The position numbers were made by a program, and so were the translations under genes. Below are positions 47,447 through 57,265 of a stretch of DNA of 64,000 bases, piece after piece. Origin of the DNA: UBA7957 sp965224675 (GTDB taxonomy: Bacteria > Pseudomonadota > Gammaproteobacteria > Granulosicoccales > Granulosicoccaceae); assembly GCA_965224675.1 (NCBI GenBank), contig CBDDAA010000004.1, positions 62,001 through 126,000 on the forward strand, given 5' to 3'. The notes under the pieces are model-generated. The model saw only the letters and a program-made list of their open reading frames with translations, made no database searches and had not been told where the DNA came from. Position 1 is the first letter of the stretch; every line of letters begins with the position of its first letter.

Positions 47447-48148
47447 ATGAGCATACTTCGTCCTCTATTACTTTCAATCATTACACTTTTTTCAGTGTCT
47501 GCTGCACAAGCGGCGACATACTTCTTTCATACCGATCATCTGGGTACACCGCAGGTTTTATCGGATAAAGATCAGAATGTTGTATGGCAGGGTGAGTACA
47601 GTCCGTTCGGTGACGTGACAGAAACTACTCGTGCAGTTGAACAGAACTTGCGATTTCCGGGGCAGTATTTTGATAACGAAACGGGATTGTACTACAATTA
47701 CTTTAGGGATTATGATCCATCAATAGGAAGGTATGTGCAAAGTGACCCAATTGGTATTATTGGTAACACACAATCTGCTACAACTGATATCGAATCAATG
47801 CTGACTGCCTTTAAACAAGGTGGAAAAAGTTTATTTATGGGGTTAAATCATCTGTATACCTATACTGCTAATAACCCGATAATTTATTCTGACCCAACAG
47901 GTGAGTCGCTTTCCTCTGTACTCATTACCGCAGGTTTAACTGGTCTGATTGTTTATGTAACTGTTGATTGTATTAACAAATGCGGGAAGAACAAAAAAAA
48001 TCAATGTCCGCCAACGCCACCTATGAAAATTGCAAGTGACTGTGTAAATCAATGTATACCGTTTTTAAACTTTTTAGGTCTAAATAGTATAAATTCAATT
48101 ATGTTAAATGTTAGTAAGCGTTTAGGTGCTAAAGCAGGTGGAGGTTAA
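47447..48148 (+). CDS. Rhs tip protein 2
   Basis: Its first 97 residues or so are nearly identical to tip 1 (same signal peptide and HTDHLGTPQ core). It then diverges: YDPSIGRYVQSDPIG, an insert (NTQSATTDIESMLTAFKQGG), NHLYTYTANNPIIYSDPTG, a hydrophobic stretch (SSVLITAGLTGLIVYVTV), a CINKCGKNKKNQCPPTPP segment and NQCIPFLNFLGL. It has 233 residues. The hydrophobic C-terminus and the two following membrane-protein genes suggest a membrane-acting tip, but no family was recognised. Confidence 0.87.
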   Translation: MSILRPLLLSIITLFSVSAAQAATYFFHTDHLGTPQVLSDKDQNVVWQGEYSPFGDVTETTRAVEQNLRFPGQYFDNETGLYYNYFRDYDPSIGRYVQSDPIGIIGNTQSATTDIESMLTAFKQGGKSLFMGLNHLYTYTANNPIIYSDPTGESLSSVLITAGLTGLIVYVTVDCINKCGKNKKNQCPPTPPMKIASDCVNQCIPFLNFLGLNSINSIMLNVSKRLGAKAGGG

Positions 48149-48150
48149 AT

Positions 48151-48558
48151 TTGATTAACATTGAAAATAATGGTGTGAACAAAGGATTAATTTATTTTAA
48201 TGTTATTGTATATTTTATCTTTGTTTTCTTTATAATAAATGGTTTATTTGAGAAAGATTTTTCAAATAAACCAGCTAATAATATAACTATATACATTCTG
48301 TATTTTACGTTATCTGCGCTAATTATATTTGTATGTTATTTGTTATTAGCCAATAACAAATATGCCATCTCATGGGCTATTAATATTAATTTTATGATTG
48401 CTTTTTTAATTATCGGCTTGAAATCATTAAGCTATATATTATTAATTGATAGCATCAATGACTTTAATTATATTTATTTTTTAGATAAAGAAACAATTTT
48501 TATATTTATAACAGGTATTATTCTTATTTTTTTATCATTTTATTATAAATACGGTTAA
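48151..48558 (+). CDS. Membrane protein; candidate partner of tip 2
   Basis: This 135-residue protein with four hydrophobic segments starts at TTG with GGAGG just upstream, two bases after the tip stop. The DNA is very A/T-rich (long runs of A and T) compared with the shaft, indicating a separate origin. No family was recognised; the position is that of an immunity gene. Confidence 0.72.
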   Translation: MINIENNGVNKGLIYFNVIVYFIFVFFIINGLFEKDFSNKPANNITIYILYFTLSALIIFVCYLLLANNKYAISWAININFMIAFLIIGLKSLSYILLIDSINDFNYIYFLDKETIFIFITGIILIFLSFYYKYG

Positions 48559-48792
48559 ATGATTATTAGTCTATTGATAATTATCTTTGTAGGTTATTTT
48601 TCATTAAGTTATACCACACTAGGTGGTGACTCTGTACTTTTTTCTGTGATCTTTCCTATCATTGATTTTTTTGCTTTTTTGTCATTAGCATTATGGATTG
48701 TTATTTTGCTACATAAATTAGGTATAAAGCAAAGTAGTTCGTCCATGCCAGATAGTGAAAATGGTCTTGGTGGCGATGGAGGATCAGATTAG
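48559..48792 (+). CDS. Small membrane protein
   Basis: This 77-residue protein has two membrane segments (about 2-22 and 27-53) and a hydrophilic Ser/Gly/Asp tail (SSSSMPDSENGLGGDGGSD). It starts directly after the previous stop, in the same operon as tip 2. Confidence 0.62.
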   Translation: MIISLLIIIFVGYFSLSYTTLGGDSVLFSVIFPIIDFFAFLSLALWIVILLHKLGIKQSSSSMPDSENGLGGDGGSD

Positions 48793-48831
48793 CAAATTAA
48801 AAAAGGATGACATAGGGTCTACCATAGAGTA

Positions 48832-48981
48832 AAGGGGTCCAGCCTATTTTACAATATACAAGAACCTGACGTAACCACACTATCAGTCAAAACTGCCAAT
48901 ATTCAATTTAACAAAAAATCAATCAGATACTCTTAAGGTTTAACTGTCTTTGTATATTGTAAAATAGGGTTGACCCCTTAT
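48832..48981. mobile_element. MITE-like element, copy 2
   Basis: The terminal inverted repeats (AAGGGGTCCAGCCTATTTTA and, complemented, AAGGGGTCAACCCTATTTTA) and the middle part match copy 1. Just beyond its right end lies a 36-base segment (AGGCAATTTCATCTCAAATT then CTTTGATAATAGAAAA) that also precedes copy 1 at about 45256, so the two junctions share flanking DNA. Confidence 0.85.
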
Positions 48982-49122
48982 CCCAGGCAATTTCATCTCA
49001 AATTCTTTGATAATAGAAAAAGAAGAGAAGAATAGAGAATGGTTAGCCCTATTTTTTTCGGCCTTTAAAACTGCAGACGCGAATTTATTTCTCTATGTAC
49101 TAGCCAATCCTATTCTTTTATT

Positions 49123-49371
49123 ATGATCACCAATGGTGAACGCAGGTCAACTACACCGGGTTATAATTTACCTCTTCATAAAATTCTTGAGAATATGAAT
49201 GATCCTAGACCACATTGGAAGCCCAAGGCAGAACCTGAAATACAGCCAAAATGTTTTTGTCCGGTTGGACCTATTCCTCCTCCCCCTCAATCAGAATCAT
49301 CCTGTGAAGGAGAGGATCCCTACTACGGCGGGAGGTTGCCTACTGGTTCATCCCTTTGTTCTTGTAATTGA
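49123..49371 (+). CDS. Orphan tip-like C-terminal fragment
   Basis: The 82 residues are Pro- and Cys-rich (KCFCPVGPIPPPPQSESSCEGE, ending GSSLCSCN) and resemble the tails of the tip proteins more than any globular family. There is no Rhs core or signal peptide. It precedes a membrane-protein gene, so it may be a displaced tip C-terminus with its partner. Confidence 0.45.
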   Translation: MITNGERRSTTPGYNLPLHKILENMNDPRPHWKPKAEPEIQPKCFCPVGPIPPPPQSESSCEGEDPYYGGRLPTGSSLCSCN

Positions 49372-49389
49372 TATCGAATTTAATTGCAG

Positions 49390-49794
49390 ATGTTTATAAC
49401 TAAAACTCTATATCGTTACTTGGTCTTGATCTCATGGGTCTCTAACTTGGTTTGGATATTTTTTTCGAATATATATTGGGATAATTTTAACATCAACATG
49501 CAGCACCTATTAGCAGCCAATGGATACGGTTCTGTAATTCCAGGAACAGAGTTTATTTTCTGGACAATATTAGCAACTAGTGCATTTTGTTATTCGGGTC
49601 TGATTTTTTTTAAGCGTTGGTCAATATGGCTTCTAATTGCTCTTGATATAGGTGTGCTAATATTCTTTGCTCCTTTTGGCGGTGTGGAGGTATCAGCTCC
49701 AGTTGAACGTACCGCAAGGAACATTCTGCTAATGACGGATGGTGCGCTTATTTCACTAGCATTCTTTTCTGACATAAGAACCCAGTTTAAATAA
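49390..49794 (+). CDS. Four-helix membrane protein, paralogue A
   Basis: This 134-residue protein has hydrophobic segments at about 8-24, 53-70, 78-95 and 110-128. The C-terminal 60 residues (KRWSIWLLIALDIGVLIFFAPFGGVEV and RTARNILLMTDGALISLAFFSD) are shared with the gene at 50023. ATG 49390 is chosen over a TTG two codons earlier, giving the same length as the paralogue. It is a candidate immunity protein of the orphan fragment. Confidence 0.68.
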   Translation: MFITKTLYRYLVLISWVSNLVWIFFSNIYWDNFNINMQHLLAANGYGSVIPGTEFIFWTILATSAFCYSGLIFFKRWSIWLLIALDIGVLIFFAPFGGVEVSAPVERTARNILLMTDGALISLAFFSDIRTQFK

Positions 49795-50022
49795 AAATTG
49801 CCCACACGTTTTGGATTCTGACTATCAGCTATCGAGGACTGGCATACCATACATAGTACCAAGTACCAAATCTTGAAAAGACAGAAAACTATTTCTGCAT
49901 AGTTGTACCAATTCCATATAACTCAAACAGAACCAGCATGTGAAAGAAATGATCTTTACTATGACTGAGCACCACTTAAGGGGCCTGACCTTTGTCCCCG
50001 TTTGTGATAGTAGGTGAAAGCA

Positions 50023-50427
50023 ATGGTGATAACAAAAGCGATATATCGATATTTGGTGGTGATCTCATGGAGTGCAGATCTAATATGGACATTCTTTAGA
50101 GATATTTATACGGATCATTTTGACAATAATGTTCGGAATCTATTAACTGCTGACGGATATAGTGCAATAGTCCCGTGGTCTGAAAATATGTTCTGGGCGA
50201 TATTAATTGTAACTTACATTTGTTACATGGGATTATTTAATCTTAAACGTTGGTCAATATGGCTTCTAATTGTTCTTGATATAGCTGTACTACTATTGCT
50301 TGCCCCCCTTGGCGGTGTAGAAGTGTCAGTTCCAGTTGAACGTATCGCGAGAAACATTCTACTAATGACGGATGGTGCGCTTATTGCCCTAGCATTCTTT
50401 TCTGATTTACGAGATCAGTTCAAATAG
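50023..50427 (+). CDS. Four-helix membrane protein, paralogue B
   Basis: This 134-residue protein shares about 60% of residues with the one at 49390, most strongly in the last 60 residues. AGGTG lies six bases before the ATG. The gap at 49795-50022 between the paralogues holds nothing recognisable. An orphan FN3 fragment and tip 3 follow. Confidence 0.68.
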   Translation: MVITKAIYRYLVVISWSADLIWTFFRDIYTDHFDNNVRNLLTADGYSAIVPWSENMFWAILIVTYICYMGLFNLKRWSIWLLIVLDIAVLLLLAPLGGVEVSVPVERIARNILLMTDGALIALAFFSDLRDQFK

Positions 50428-50442
50428 ATAAGTCACCAGACC

Positions 50443-50749
50443 GGGCGTTATCACACCCATCGCGCCACTGGACTCTATATCAACAGCAGCCCCTGCCTAT
50501 GAATGGCAGGACCTGGGCAATGCAACCGATTACAGATTGCGGGTTTATGATCGCACCTTAACAACGTGGGTGCACGATGCCACCTACCCGGTTGCTGATA
50601 TCTGCAATGTCGGAACGTGTTCAGTGACACCTGCAGACTTAACCCTGAATATCAGTAATAACCATCTATGGCGCATTCGCGCAAAGAACAGTGCTGGCTG
50701 GAATGAATGGTCGGACTATCAGCGCTTTGATGTGATAGGGGGGCAATAA
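50443..50749 (+). pseudogene. Orphan single FN3-like repeat of a shaft gene
   Basis: This fragment has one repeat (from PGVITPIAPLDSI through DYQRFDVIGGQ) with no start codon, matching the last unit of the shafts. It supplies the stop codon and ribosome binding site for tip 3. Upstream shaft sequence is absent, so the fragment marks a recombination junction near 50440. Confidence 0.85.
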
Positions 50750-50750
50750 G

Positions 50751-51371
50751 ATGAACATACTTCGTCCTCTGATATTTACGCTAATTACACTTTTTTCTGT
50801 GACTGCTGCACAAGCGGCGACATACTTCTTTCATACCGATCATCTGGGTACGCCGCAGGTTTTATCGGATAAAGATCAGAATGTTGTGTGGCAGGGTGAG
50901 TACAGTCCGTTCGGTGGAGTGACAGAAACTGTAGGTGCAGTTGAACAGAACTTGCGATTTCCGGGGCAGTATTTTGATGTCGAGACCAAACTGCATTATA
51001 ATTATTTTAGGGAGTATGACTCTGAAACAGGCAGATACCTTACTCCTGATCCTTTAGGTGTTGCTGGTTTAATAGATGCATTAGGTGATGACTTTACTGG
51101 ACATGGTGTGGATTTAGATTTCACAGGGCAAGATACTAATTTATATGCCTACGTTAGAAATAACCCGCTGCTGTATAGCGATCCTGAAGGTGCGCTGATT
51201 CAGTTTGGCCCTGCTGTTGCGAAAGCATTACGAGCAGCGGTTTTAGCATTTCGATTGTATACAGGCACAGGCAAGGCTCCTAAGCCACCAAAGCCAACAC
51301 CACCAGAGCCAACGGTTGCTGCAGAACCTATTGTTCCACCAAAGCCGCCTAAACCACCTAGTTGTCCGTAA
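50751..51371 (+). CDS. Rhs tip protein 3
   Basis: This 206-residue protein has its own signal peptide (MNILRPLIFTLITLFSVTAAQA) and the HTDHLGTPQVLSDKDQ core. The variable part begins after GRYLTPDPLGVAG: NLYAYVRNNPLLYSDPEG, a hydrophobic helix (AVAKALRAAVLAFRLYTG) and a proline-rich tail (KPPKPTPPEPTV ... PPKPPSCP) with one cysteine. No enzyme motif is visible. A Sel1-like gene follows by five bases. Confidence 0.87.
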   Translation: MNILRPLIFTLITLFSVTAAQAATYFFHTDHLGTPQVLSDKDQNVVWQGEYSPFGGVTETVGAVEQNLRFPGQYFDVETKLHYNYFREYDSETGRYLTPDPLGVAGLIDALGDDFTGHGVDLDFTGQDTNLYAYVRNNPLLYSDPEGALIQFGPAVAKALRAAVLAFRLYTGTGKAPKPPKPTPPEPTVAAEPIVPPKPPKPPSCP

Positions 51372-51376
51372 TAATT

Positions 51377-51952
51377 ATGGCACATGAATTAAATAATAAT
51401 TTAAGCAAGGCAAAGAAGTTGTGGGATGAGGAACACTACAGCGAAGCTTTAGAAATTGCATTGGTTGGTGCAACGCAGGGCGATATGGAAAGCCAGGTTT
51501 TTGTAGGCAATGTGTTTTTGAAAGGGGGTGGAAGTATCGAGCAGAATCTTCATGAGTCTGTAATGTGGTTAGATATGTCAGTTGAGTCGGGCAGTATTGT
51601 GGGGCACTATTTATTAGGTATTGCACACTATTATTTATTAGATTACACAAAAGCATTAAATGAATTTGTTATAGCCTCAAAGTCGAAGTATTTTGCAGCT
51701 GATTATCAAATTGGAAAGATGTACTATTACGGGGTAGGTGTACAAAAAGATATTGAAAAAGCGTACCAATATTTTTTGGTTGCAAAAAAACAAGATCATA
51801 TGTTTGCTAGTAGAGAAGTCGCTGTCATATTAATGAAGGGGCACAAGGGGTTTTTAAATATAATAAAAGGGATGATGTTATTTATAGCAACTATATTTAA
51901 AGGATTTATTATTGCCTTTAAGGAGCCTGATAGTGAAAAATTATTTGAGTAG
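51377..51952 (+). CDS. Sel1-repeat-like protein with C-terminal hydrophobic segment
   Basis: The 191 residues contain Sel1/TPR-type repeats (GDMESQVFVGNVFLKGGGSIEQNLHESVMWL; YQIGKMYYYGVGVQKDIEKAYQYF) and then a hydrophobic stretch (IIKGMMLFIATIFKGFIIAF). ATG 51377 is preferred over the GTG at 51362, which overlaps the tip. Sel1-repeat proteins are frequent immunity partners of Rhs and other polymorphic toxins, so this is a reasonable partner of tip 3. Confidence 0.78.
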   Translation: MAHELNNNLSKAKKLWDEEHYSEALEIALVGATQGDMESQVFVGNVFLKGGGSIEQNLHESVMWLDMSVESGSIVGHYLLGIAHYYLLDYTKALNEFVIASKSKYFAADYQIGKMYYYGVGVQKDIEKAYQYFLVAKKQDHMFASREVAVILMKGHKGFLNIIKGMMLFIATIFKGFIIAFKEPDSEKLFE

Positions 51953-52038
51953 CGAGATTAATTTGTAGCGCCCCAAACTCTCATCATACTTTCTCCCAAA
52001 TTATCTATCAGGCTAAAACAAAAGAAGCAAAAACAGGA

Positions 52039-52632
52039 TTGACCCTTTTATTCCTATCGGATAAAGATCAGAATGTTGTGTGGCAGGGTGAGTACAGTCC
52101 ATTCGGTGGAGTGACAGAAACTGTCGGTGCAGTTGAACAGAACTTGCGATTTCCGGGGCAGTATTTTGATGCCGAGACGGGATTGTACTACAATTACTTT
52201 AGAGATTATGATCCCAGTACCGGAAGGTATATAACCGCCGATCCAATAGGTCTTCTTCGTGATTATAGTGATCCACGACTTCAATTTGCTATCAAAGTGG
52301 GTACACTTGAAGAAACAGGATTTGCGGGTGGAGAGTTAAATCATTTGTACGGTTATGTGGGTCAAAACCCGCTGTATTGGCTTGATCCATATGGACTGGC
52401 CGAACACACAACAAACCCAAGACCATCGAATCTACCTAAACATGAATCTGGCGATGCACGAAGACAACGCGATAGCGGTAATGAAAAAGGTGATAAAAAT
52501 CGGCGCGAGAGTCGTAAGAAACCAAAAGGACATAAAGGACCTTGGCCTCCAAGAATTCCTGGCCTACCCGTACTAATCTGTCCATTGTGTCCTTTGGTAT
52601 TTCCACCACCAAATAGCCCACCATCGTGTTGA
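52039..52632 (+). pseudogene. Rhs tip 4, lacking its N-terminus
   Basis: Tip homology starts at about 52053 (SDKDQNVVWQGEYSPFG), directly after GGATTGACCCTTTTAT, which looks like a decayed end of the MITE-like element. The signal peptide and the HTDHLGTPQ motif are missing. The core and variable part are intact: YDPSTGRYITADPIG, NHLYGYVGQNPLYWLDPYG, a very basic segment (RRQRDSGNEKGDKNRRESRK) and the tail LICPLCPLVFPPPNSPPSC. Only a weak TTG start is available, so it is probably silent unless recombined onto an intact tip. Confidence 0.82.
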
Positions 52633-52650
52633 ATCTACGGAGTATAAAAA

Positions 52651-53082
52651 TTGGATCGATATAAAATTGCGTTAACAGAGATATCGAAAAAAAAACCAGA
52701 TATCGATAAGATTCTTTCTCTATTGGAACGATCAATTGAAGAAGGGAATGTGCAGGCAGCTTATGCACTGGGCACTTGGTGTTTACATGGACAGCATGTA
52801 AAAAAGAATCTAAAAAAAGCTATTGAGCTCATTCGCAAGGCAGCGAACGACAATTTGCCGGATGCACTATATGATATGGCAGTTTCTTACGAGTCTGGCA
52901 TTGGAGTTAAGAAAAATGAGGGACTGGCAATGGAATATTATTTGCGAGCAGCATTACATGATGATATGCAGTCGTTTTTTGAGTTGGGGCGTTGCTACTA
53001 CCATGGAATTGGTGTCGAGCGAAACAAGAGGTTAGCCAAAATTTGGTACGATAGAGCAGCAGAACTAGGCGTTCACAATTAG
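52651..53082 (+). CDS. Sel1-repeat protein; candidate partner of tip 4
   Basis: This 143-residue protein has about three Sel1 repeats (GNVQAAYALGTWCLHGQHVKKNLKKAIELI; ALYDMAVSYESGIGVKKNEGLAMEYY; SFFELGRCYYHGIGVERNKRLAKIWYDRAAELG). TTG start with GGAG upstream, 18 bases after the tip stop. It is shorter than, and only distantly related to, the Sel1-like protein after tip 3. Confidence 0.8.
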   Translation: MDRYKIALTEISKKKPDIDKILSLLERSIEEGNVQAAYALGTWCLHGQHVKKNLKKAIELIRKAANDNLPDALYDMAVSYESGIGVKKNEGLAMEYYLRAALHDDMQSFFELGRCYYHGIGVERNKRLAKIWYDRAAELGVHN

Positions 53083-53118
53083 GAAAATAATAAGGAGTCT
53101 ACCATCGAATTTAAAAAT

Positions 53119-53522
53119 AAGGGGTCAAGCCTATTTTACAATATACAAGGGTTTGATGTAACCTCACCATCAGTCAAAACTGCCAATATTCGATTTAACA
53201 AAAAACCGATCCGTTACTCCTAAGGTTTAACTATCTTTGCATATTGCAAAATAAATTACCGGCAACAGTCACAACGAAATTCGACAGAAGCCGGTTGGTA
53301 AACAACCCCTGCTACCCGCCCGAGCATTTGCGATGTATGCTTGTCAATATTATGGGAGTATGAGTCTGAAGAACATAGCTGAATTATTTGGGTTGAGTCA
53401 TCCGGGAAGTTCTTCGTTTTCAATAAACAAAACGAAAAGAGAGATCGCTAACGGAAAATGGAAGTCAGTTGTTCGAAGGTTTGAGAAATCTTTGTATATT
53501 GTAAAATAGGGTTGACCCCTTA
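53119..53522. mobile_element. MITE-like element copy 3 with transposase C-terminus
   Basis: The left part (53119-53253) matches the MITE-like element up to near its right TIR. It then continues with a transposase C-terminal fragment (RAFAMYACQYYGSMSLKNIAEL; FSINKTKREIANGKWKSVV) that ends in the right TIR at about 53492-53522, where the TIR itself encodes KSLYIVK-stop. The fragment resembles the DnaA-like C-terminal HTH found after Y1 (REP-associated, IS200-like) transposases. Shaft copy 3 begins three bases later. Confidence 0.8.
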
Positions 53523-54013
53523 TTCGAGTCCGAGAACTGCTGCAAGGCCGGCAATCCCATCGTTATCAACTCCCGGCGCAAAATTCAAAAAGAAGTTGAT
53601 TACACCGGAACCGGCGCTTACCCGCTTGCGTTTGAGCGGATCTATAGCAGTAGCCCACCTGGGTTAACGAGTGTGTCCGAAGGTAACAGTGCAACCTATC
53701 AAGCATGGCAACACAATTACCAAAAAGCACTCACTGGCAACTTTGAGAATGACATTACACAGTCATCTCGTTATGAAAACAAAGGCGAGTACTGGACACC
53801 TGAAGCCACCGCATCAGCGGGTGTTGATACCTCCATTATTGCCTATCGACCCTATGGCGGATATCTCTATTTTAATACCTTCACACCGGCCACAGACATT
53901 CAGCAAACCCTGGAGCGTGCAACAACGCCTACCGGAGAGACTGGCTATTTGCTGCGAACCACCTCGGGTGAGGAAGAATATTATGCAAAAACGGGCAGAC
54001 TGGTGGCAACACG

Positions 54014-54256
54014 TTTATTAAAGGTATTCAGTGGCTCAATGAAATCGCTAACGTGCGTATTCATGACACGACGAAAGAGCAACCTATGAAGCGTTTAATT
54101 GAAGAACGCTTAGTGTTGAAGTCATTGCCATACCAACCCATTCAAGACATCACTGTTAAAGCACCTGAAACCATGATACCGGTGAATTTTGACCCACTGC
54201 CACTGCATCATGACCTGTCCATTTATAATGACTGTTGTCAGCAGGCATCACTATGA
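54014..54256 (+). pseudogene. IstA transposase C-terminal fragment
   Basis: About 80 residues remain (FIKGIQWLNEIANVRIHDTT ... MKRLIEERLVLKSLP), matching the end of IS21-family IstA. The stop overlaps the istB start as ATGA. The catalytic DDE domain is absent. Confidence 0.75.
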
Positions 54257-55017
54257 TCGATGCCCGCTTAAATGACTTAACAGACACACTCAAGCTACAA
54301 GGCATGGCACTTCATGCCCATGATTTAGCGCAACGTGCTGCAAAAGAAGAGTGGGATTACCTCACTTTTTTTGAAAAACTGCTGACAGCAGAAGTGACAG
54401 AGCGTCATACCCGCAAACAAAAGATGTTTACGAGAATGGCAGGCTTTGCATCCATTAAAACCTTAGATGGCTTTGATTTTGAGTTTGCAGCCGGTGTACC
54501 TAAGACCCAAGTACAACAACTGGCGAGTTTGTCATTTATAGAACGAGCTGAAAATATTGTACTCCTTGGGCCATCTGGGGTGGGTAAAACCCATATTGCA
54601 ACAGCATTGGGTTATAAGGCCGTACAGGCGGGTTTAAAAACACGATTTATCAGTGCGTCAGATTTAATCTTGCAGCTATCAACGGCACAACGTCAAGGCA
54701 AATATAAGTCTGTGATGCATCGCAGTGTGCTAGCACCTAAGTTACTGATTATTGACGAAATAGGCTATCTACCGTTTGACATTAGTGAATCAAAATTACT
54801 GTTTGATGTCATTGCAAAACGCTATGAAAAGGGTTCTATTGTTTTAACCAGTAACTTGCCCTTCGGGCAATGGGGTCAAACCTTTGCTAATGACACCGCA
54901 TTAACATCAGCCTTACTAGATCGCGTCTTACATCACTCTCATATTATTCAAATTAAAGGAGACAGTTATCGTTTAAGAGAAAAGAAACAAGCGGGCTTAA
55001 TCAGCCCAAGTAAATAA
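54253..55017 (+). CDS. istB: IstB-like ATP-binding helper of IS21
   Basis: This 254-residue AAA+ ATPase has Walker A LLGPSGVGKTHIATALG, Walker B LLIIDEIGYLPFD and sensor-1 VLTSNLPFGQW. IstB assists IstA in target capture and strand transfer. ATG 54253 is the usual coupled start. Without istA it cannot move this copy on its own. Confidence 0.92.
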   Translation: MIDARLNDLTDTLKLQGMALHAHDLAQRAAKEEWDYLTFFEKLLTAEVTERHTRKQKMFTRMAGFASIKTLDGFDFEFAAGVPKTQVQQLASLSFIERAENIVLLGPSGVGKTHIATALGYKAVQAGLKTRFISASDLILQLSTAQRQGKYKSVMHRSVLAPKLLIIDEIGYLPFDISESKLLFDVIAKRYEKGSIVLTSNLPFGQWGQTFANDTALTSALLDRVLHHSHIIQIKGDSYRLREKKQAGLISPSK

Positions 55018-56197
55018 TACTTAGTGGCTCACTTTTCAGTTGATGAAGTGGCTCAGTTTTCGGGCGTTGTTGACACTATCACTATGAAGCGCAAAACAAC
55101 CCCCGGTTTCTCACCGGTATAACTGATGAAAAAGGTCTACGTTTTGCCCGTTGGGAATACGACACAGACGGCTTTGCTGCAACGAGCGAGCATATCAATG
55201 GCATTGATCGTGTGACGGTTGAAAAAACCACACCCACAGAGCCTGATGTCACCGTTACCAATGCGCTGGGTCTGGAAACTATCTATCGCTATCAGGTGAT
55301 CAATGGGCGTCGTCTTTTAGTCGGCAAGGAGCGGATAGCCAAAAATACAATCACAGGTGCCAGCGAACAGTTTACTTACAATGAACACGGATTCCTTACA
55401 CAGCGTTTAGACTGGAATGGCAATGTAACCATCTATGAGCGAAATGATCGCAACCTTGCGACTCAAGAAGTCAGCGCTGTTGGCACCGACCAGGAAAAAA
55501 CCATTGATCGCATCTGGCACCCTGAACACCGGCTGCCTACCCAAGAGATCTTCGACGATTACACCATAGATTCTACCTACAATGGTCAAGGCAATTTGCT
55601 GGTTCGCACAATTACTGATAATACCAGTGGTGAGGTCAGGACCTGGTCCTATACCTACAACGCTTTTGGTAAAATGCGCAGTGTGGACGGCCCCCGAACC
55701 GATGTTGCAGATATAACGCAATACACCTATTACGACTGTAATACAGGCAATGCGTGCGGACAATTACAGACCATTAGCAACGGCCTTGGACATGTTACAA
55801 CCCTCAACAGCTATGACGCGCATGGAAACCCTCTGCAGGTCACCGATGCCAATGGTGTACTCACTGAATTGACTTACGATGCACGGCAGCGACTGACCGC
55901 AAGGACGGTGGACGGTCAGACTTCCTCATTCGCCTATGACGGTGCCGGCAATTTACTCAAAGTCACCTTACCCGACGCTACCTTTACACGCTACGGTTGG
56001 GACGGCGCAGATCGATTAACTTCGGTGGCCGATGCACAGGGAAACCGGATTGACTGGGTGCTCGATGACAAAGGCAATCGTATCGAAGAAAAAACGCATG
56101 ATAACGCGGGGGCGATAAAAAAATCACTGAACCGGGCCTTCGATGCCCTGAGCCGTATCGGTAGCTGTCAAGCTATCTGTCGCCTCAAGCTATAAAA

Positions 56198-57265
56198 TCA
56201 GGCCACTTTTTTCACACGACTACCCTCCTTAACTTCAGTACTATTTACGGGGTTTAAAAATTCCTTTGTTTTTGGTGACCAGTTACGAGTTTCACCACTC
56301 CAACGCTCTGGATTTTCAGCTCTAGCAGCTTCATAGACTTCTTTTCTCTGCTTTAGAATCCCTGCATCCAAACCTGCATGACGCTGCGCCGGAGTAACAA
56401 ATTTAATCGCACTATGGCGATGTTGATGGTTGTACCAAGCAACAAAACTTCCTACCCATATACGCGCTTCTTCAAGATCAGAAAAGGGCTGCTCAGGGTA
56501 TTCATGGCAGTATTTCATTGTTCTGAATAAAGATTCGGAGTATGGATTATCGTTGCTCACTGATGGCCGGGAAAACGAGGGTACAACGCCTAATTTCTGT
56601 AGCGTTGATAACATGGTCGCCCCCTTCATCGGCCCTCCGTTATCGGAATGTAATATCACCTGCTTAGGTTTGATTCGCTCACGTTGCGCGATGTCGATCA
56701 TAATTTCAGAAGCCCGTTCACTGCTTTCATGTTCATACACCTGCCAACCAACGATCTTGCGGCTAAAGATATCCATAAACAGGTATAGATAAAAGAACAT
56801 ACCCTTGATGGATTGTGGTAAATAAGTAATATCCCAACTGTACAGTTGATTGGGTCCATCAGCGGTTAATGGTTCAGGTTTCTTAATTTTGGTTGAAGGT
56901 CGGCTGGCCTGACGGTGTTGCAGTAACTTCTCTTCACGCAAAACGCGATAAAAAGTCGACTCAGAGGCAATATACTGGCCTTGCTCCGCCAGTATGGGTA
57001 CGATCTGGGTTGGCGCAAGATCAGCGAATTTCTCTGAGTTTATGACTTGCAGTAACTGCTCGCGTTCGCACTGAGAGAGTTTATTGGCCGGTACAAATTG
57101 ATGCATGCTACGACCATCCGGGGCGAGTTCTCCTGGCTTGTGCCAACGCTGAAGAGTGCGCGGGCTGATACCGAGTATGTCACAGGCTTTGCGAAGTCTG
57201 GCGCCGGCTATAAGGGCTTCCTTGACCCACTTTAAAATGAGTTTGCGCTCTGGAAGCTGAATCAT
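56198..57265 (-). CDS. IS3-family transposase OrfB (rve DDE domain)
   Basis: This 355-residue integrase-core protein has DDE residues in LYSWDITYLP (Asp), VILHSDNGGPM (Asp) and VSNDNPYSESLFRTMKY (Glu). An N-terminal HTH_21-like region precedes the core (ESTFYRVLREEKLLQHRQASRP). The start overlaps the orfA stop by 4 bases, so coupling or a frameshift could join the two products, as in other IS3 elements. Confidence 0.94.
   Translation of the reverse strand: MIQLPERKLILKWVKEALIAGARLRKACDILGISPRTLQRWHKPGELAPDGRSMHQFVPANKLSQCEREQLLQVINSEKFADLAPTQIVPILAEQGQYIASESTFYRVLREEKLLQHRQASRPSTKIKKPEPLTADGPNQLYSWDITYLPQSIKGMFFYLYLFMDIFSRKIVGWQVYEHESSERASEIMIDIAQRERIKPKQVILHSDNGGPMKGATMLSTLQKLGVVPSFSRPSVSNDNPYSESLFRTMKYCHEYPEQPFSDLEEARIWVGSFVAWYNHQHRHSAIKFVTPAQRHAGLDAGILKQRKEVYEAARAENPERWSGETRNWSPKTKEFLNPVNSTEVKEGSRVKKVA

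Larger units (their letters stand above)
54010..55075 (+). mobile_element. IS21-family remnant (istA 3' end plus istB)
   Basis: The shaft sequence stops at 54010 and resumes at 55076. The insert holds only the last 80 codons of istA plus an intact istB. The left end of the element and most of istA are gone, along with adjacent shaft DNA. The right end is near TGTTGACA at 55068-55075. Confidence 0.8.

Noticed and set aside
39920..55763. Identical antisense frames within the Rhs shafts (39920-40276 and 55407-55763)
   Set aside because: They are opposite-strand shadows of YD-repeat coding sequence and are identical only because the shaft is duplicated.
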